A stretch of DNA of 12,835 nucleotides, taken from assembly GCA_023386155.1 (NCBI GenBank), contig JAEWKH010000080.1:1-12835 (forward strand), in the 5' to 3' direction. Origin of the DNA: Pseudomonadota bacterium (lineage in GTDB: Bacteria > Pseudomonadota > Alphaproteobacteria > Rhizobiales > Beijerinckiaceae). Shown one piece after another: positions 12,089 to 12,835 of the stretch (the stretch's first letter is position 1; the number at the start of each line of letters is the position of its first letter). The notes beneath the pieces were generated by a model. That model did no database searches. It was given only the letters and a program-made list of their open reading frames with translations, and was not told the DNA's origin. The position numbers and the translations under genes are program-made.

Positions 12089-12769
12089 ATGCAGGACCCG
12101 GTGAACACCGACCATCAGTCCGAGGCCGAGAAGGCGGCGGCCCTGCGCGAAGCGGGGCGGCTGCTCTTCGCCGGCTCGGCCGACTTCTTCTACGCCGCCG
12201 ACAAGCTCGCGATCCTGCCGCCGATGCGGGGTCACGAGATCGCCTTCGCGGGCCGCTCCAATGTCGGCAAGTCGAGCCTGATCAACGCGCTCACCGGCCG
12301 CAACGCGCTGGCGCGCACCTCGCACACGCCGGGGCGCACCCAGCAGCTCAACTTCTTCGACATAGGCGGCGGCAAGCTCGTCCTGGTCGACATGCCGGGC
12401 TACGGCTACGCCGCGGTCGAGAAGGCGAAGGTGGCGGCCTGGACCGAGCTGATCCACGCCTATCTGCGCGGACGGGCCAACCTCGCCCGGGTCTACGTGC
12501 TGATCGACTCGCGCCACGGCATCAAGCCGAACGACGCCGAGGTGCTGGACGGCCTCGACAAGGCGGCGGTCTCCTATCAGATCGTGCTGACCAAGGCGGA
12601 TGCGCTCAAGAAGGGCGAGATCGAGGCCCGGCTCGACGCCACCGCCGCGGCGATCGCCCGGCGCCCGGCGGCCTATCCGGAGATCGTCGTGACCTCGAGC
12701 CGCACCGACGACGGCGTCGCGGATCTCCGCGCCAGCATCGCCCGGCTGCTCGCCGAGCGCGGCGAATGA
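12089..12769 (+). CDS. yihA: Ribosome biogenesis GTPase YihA/YsxC (EngB)
   Basis: A 226-residue essential-type TRAFAC GTPase that takes part in 50S subunit assembly. All nucleotide motifs are present: G1 GRSNVGKS (55-62), the conserved G2 region SHTPGRTQQLNFF (78-90), G3 DMPGYG (101-106), G4 TKAD (168-171) and G5 TSS (202-204). The N-terminal 40 residues are an acidic/Ala-rich extension with DFFYAAD, usual in alphaproteobacteria. The ATG at 12089 follows yidC by 27 nt, within a 14-bp tandem repeat that supplies a weak ribosome site. Its stop overlaps the ATG of the next ORF. Confidence 0.97.
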   Translation: MQDPVNTDHQSEAEKAAALREAGRLLFAGSADFFYAADKLAILPPMRGHEIAFAGRSNVGKSSLINALTGRNALARTSHTPGRTQQLNFFDIGGGKLVLVDMPGYGYAAVEKAKVAAWTELIHAYLRGRANLARVYVLIDSRHGIKPNDAEVLDGLDKAAVSYQIVLTKADALKKGEIEARLDATAAAIARRPAAYPEIVVTSSRTDDGVADLRASIARLLAERGE

Positions 12770-12835
12770 TCCCTGCCGCCCTCGGGCTTCCCGCCGCCGA
12801 CAGGGCCCTCGTCGCGCTCGCCGGCCTCGCCGGCG
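12766..12835 (+). CDS. Partial ORF after yihA, cut by the window edge
   Basis: The ATG at 12766 overlaps the yihA stop as ATGA and the frame stays open to the end (23 codons, MIPAALGLPAADRALVALAG and on). The visible piece is Ala/Leu/Gly-rich and could be the start of a membrane or signal segment. It does not look like the N-terminus of acetylglutamate kinase (argB), which often follows yihA in related genomes. The product is unknown. Confidence 0.5.
   Translation, partial: MIPAALGLPAADRALVALAGLAG

Overview
This GC-rich window comes from an alphaproteobacterium, most likely of the order Hyphomicrobiales and plausibly Methylobacteriaceae (Microvirga or Methylobacterium-like). That placement is an inference. 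It rests on the rpmH-rnpA-yidC-yihA order, on EcfG-type (GGAAC-N16/17-CGTT) general-stress promoters, which are typical of alphaproteobacteria, and on several small membrane-protein families common in rhizobia-like genomes. I see no mobile element, CRISPR array, rRNA or replication origin.

Layout. Positions 1-274 hold no convincing gene, only the terminator of the next operon. From 2338 down to 275 on the minus strand lies a tight four-gene operon of small, probably membrane-anchored stress proteins. Its promoter reads GGAAC-N16-GGTT. From 2507 to 4729 is a quorum-sensing block: an XRE-type repressor on the minus strand diverges from a LuxR-type receptor. A LuxI-type acyl-homoserine-lactone synthase follows, preceded by a lux-box-like dyad, and a small unknown ORF overlaps the end of luxI. 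From 4760 to 6345 is a second stress block: a DUF892/YciF ferritin-like gene and a DUF2892 membrane gene with back-to-back EcfG promoters, a GlsB/YeaQ membrane gene, and a 55-residue HTH-like protein. Strong hairpin terminators separate the convergent pairs. A tRNA-Arg(ACG) follows on the minus strand. An orphan sensor histidine kinase and a TVP38/TMEM64 (VTT) membrane protein come next, also on the minus strand. From 9378 to the right edge is the plus-strand housekeeping operon rpmH-rnpA-yidC-yihA, followed by the first 23 codons of another ORF that overlaps yihA by ATGA.

Two results stand out. First, yidC encodes 701 residues because an 86-residue block of the insertase core (TM3, periplasmic segment, TM4 and cytosolic loop) is present twice in tandem, in frame. 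The copies share 66 of 86 residues and about 80% of nucleotides. The predicted product is an eight-helix YidC instead of six. Second, three good EcfG promoters and one degenerate one lie within 4 kb, each 28-33 nt upstream of a start codon. This marks a general-stress-response island wrapped around a quorum-sensing locus. Several starts needed resolving by Shine-Dalgarno position: GTG for rpmH, luxR, the VTT gene and the DUF2892 gene, and TTG for the XRE gene.
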